The translations under genes and the position numbers were made by a program. A stretch of 64,000 nt of DNA from positions 26,784,001 to 26,848,000 of the forward strand of contig NC_091049.1 in the NCBI RefSeq assembly GCF_963966145.1, written 5' to 3'. Below are positions 63,607 to 64,000 of this stretch, piece by piece. The first letter of the stretch is position 1, and each line of letters begins with the position of its first letter. This DNA is from Tenebrio molitor. Taxonomy: Eukaryota; Arthropoda; Insecta; Coleoptera; Tenebrionidae. Under the pieces are notes generated by a model that saw only the letters and a program-made list of their open reading frames with translations, made no database searches and was not told where the DNA came from.

Positions 63607-64000
63607 ACAGAATAGGGATGAGTGTGATTGAACGTGGGGGTGGCACTGATATACCGCATTCATATTATAATGAGCTTTTTGCTGCCGAATTCTACACAAA
63701 TTCACATTTATTGCTGAGGGAGCGTTATTGACGTTCTTTTCAACACAATGAAATGATACCTACTGTGCCGAATAAAATAACGTCATGAACCAGAAGTAGT
63801 CACAAAAGAAAACAAACTTAATTATGACATTAGCAAGGTGAAAAGAAAATCGTTGTATCAAATAAACTACCGCGATTCGAAAAATTTCATTTGGGACAAG
63901 CTTTGAAACGATTTCAATAGTGTTCTTTGAGAGGATATTCGCTGTAAAAAAAGTTACAAAATTAATTTTCTCCATTTTAGGACTTCCTATTATTGGCCTG
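63607..64000 (-). other. Probable intron of the RASL10 gene
   Basis: AT-rich sequence upstream of the last exon without a P-loop coding exon in either frame; the preceding exon should lie beyond the window. No other gene seen. Confidence 0.55.

Overview
The window looks like an AT-rich, transposon-rich piece of insect nuclear genome, most likely from a beetle. Three things point there. (1) Six complete seven-exon genes and five dead relatives encode one subfamily of 7-TM insect odorant receptors. (2) A LINE carrying an R1/TRAS/SART-type gag ORF is bounded by (TCAGG)n repeats, the telomeric repeat of tenebrionid and many other beetles. (3) The mobile-element load is insect-like: mariner/Tc1 elements with TA target duplications, R4/Dong-type LINEs and tRNA-derived SINEs. 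No bacterial features, CRISPR arrays or functional tRNA/rRNA genes were seen.

Layout. 1-1738: R4/Dong-like LINE running off the left edge. 1.7-12.6 kb: OR remnant (OR-1psi, 4542), intact OR-2 (6109-7611), hairpin-rich tandem repeats (7.7-8.95 kb), a dead mariner, and OR-3psi (11885-12573). OR-3psi is cut by a Tc1 element that is itself cut by the telomere-type LINE. 16.6-18.1 kb: intact OR-4. 18.3-24.2 kb: R4/Dong LINE pieces, one arm of an inverted duplication (21.05-22.83 kb) and MITEs. 24.3-32.9 kb: OR-5psi, nested MITEs, the C-terminal half of a P450, 550-bp tandem repeats and an unexplained GC-rich coding-like island. 33.0-39.3 kb: an internally deleted Tc1/mariner element hosting a full-length 4.5-kb two-ORF LINE. 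39.4-40.2 kb: two MITEs with 8-bp duplications. 40.9-53.4 kb: OR-6, OR-7, OR-8psi (ends at a tRNA SINE), OR-9psi and OR-10, with a SINE-interrupted DD41D mariner between OR-6 and OR-7. 54.5-58.3 kb: the second arm of the inverted duplication. 58.4-59.9 kb: OR-11 on the minus strand. 63.0-63.6 kb: last exon of a RASL10-type small GTPase on the minus strand; its P-loop exon lies beyond the right edge.

How it fits together. The OR genes share exactly the same exon phases (25 nt / 194 nt / about 521 nt / 100 / 111 / 153 / 60-66 nt) and fall into two 5'-end classes, proteins starting MNRV-P and proteins starting MTQVTS. Most MNRV-class copies carry a conserved upstream block with the palindrome CCAATCGATTGG, sitting 403-406 bp before the ATG in three of the four intact copies. 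The array looks like a birth-and-death receptor cluster expanded by direct and inverted duplication and eroded by transposons. All functions are inferred from sequence pattern only; no database search was possible.
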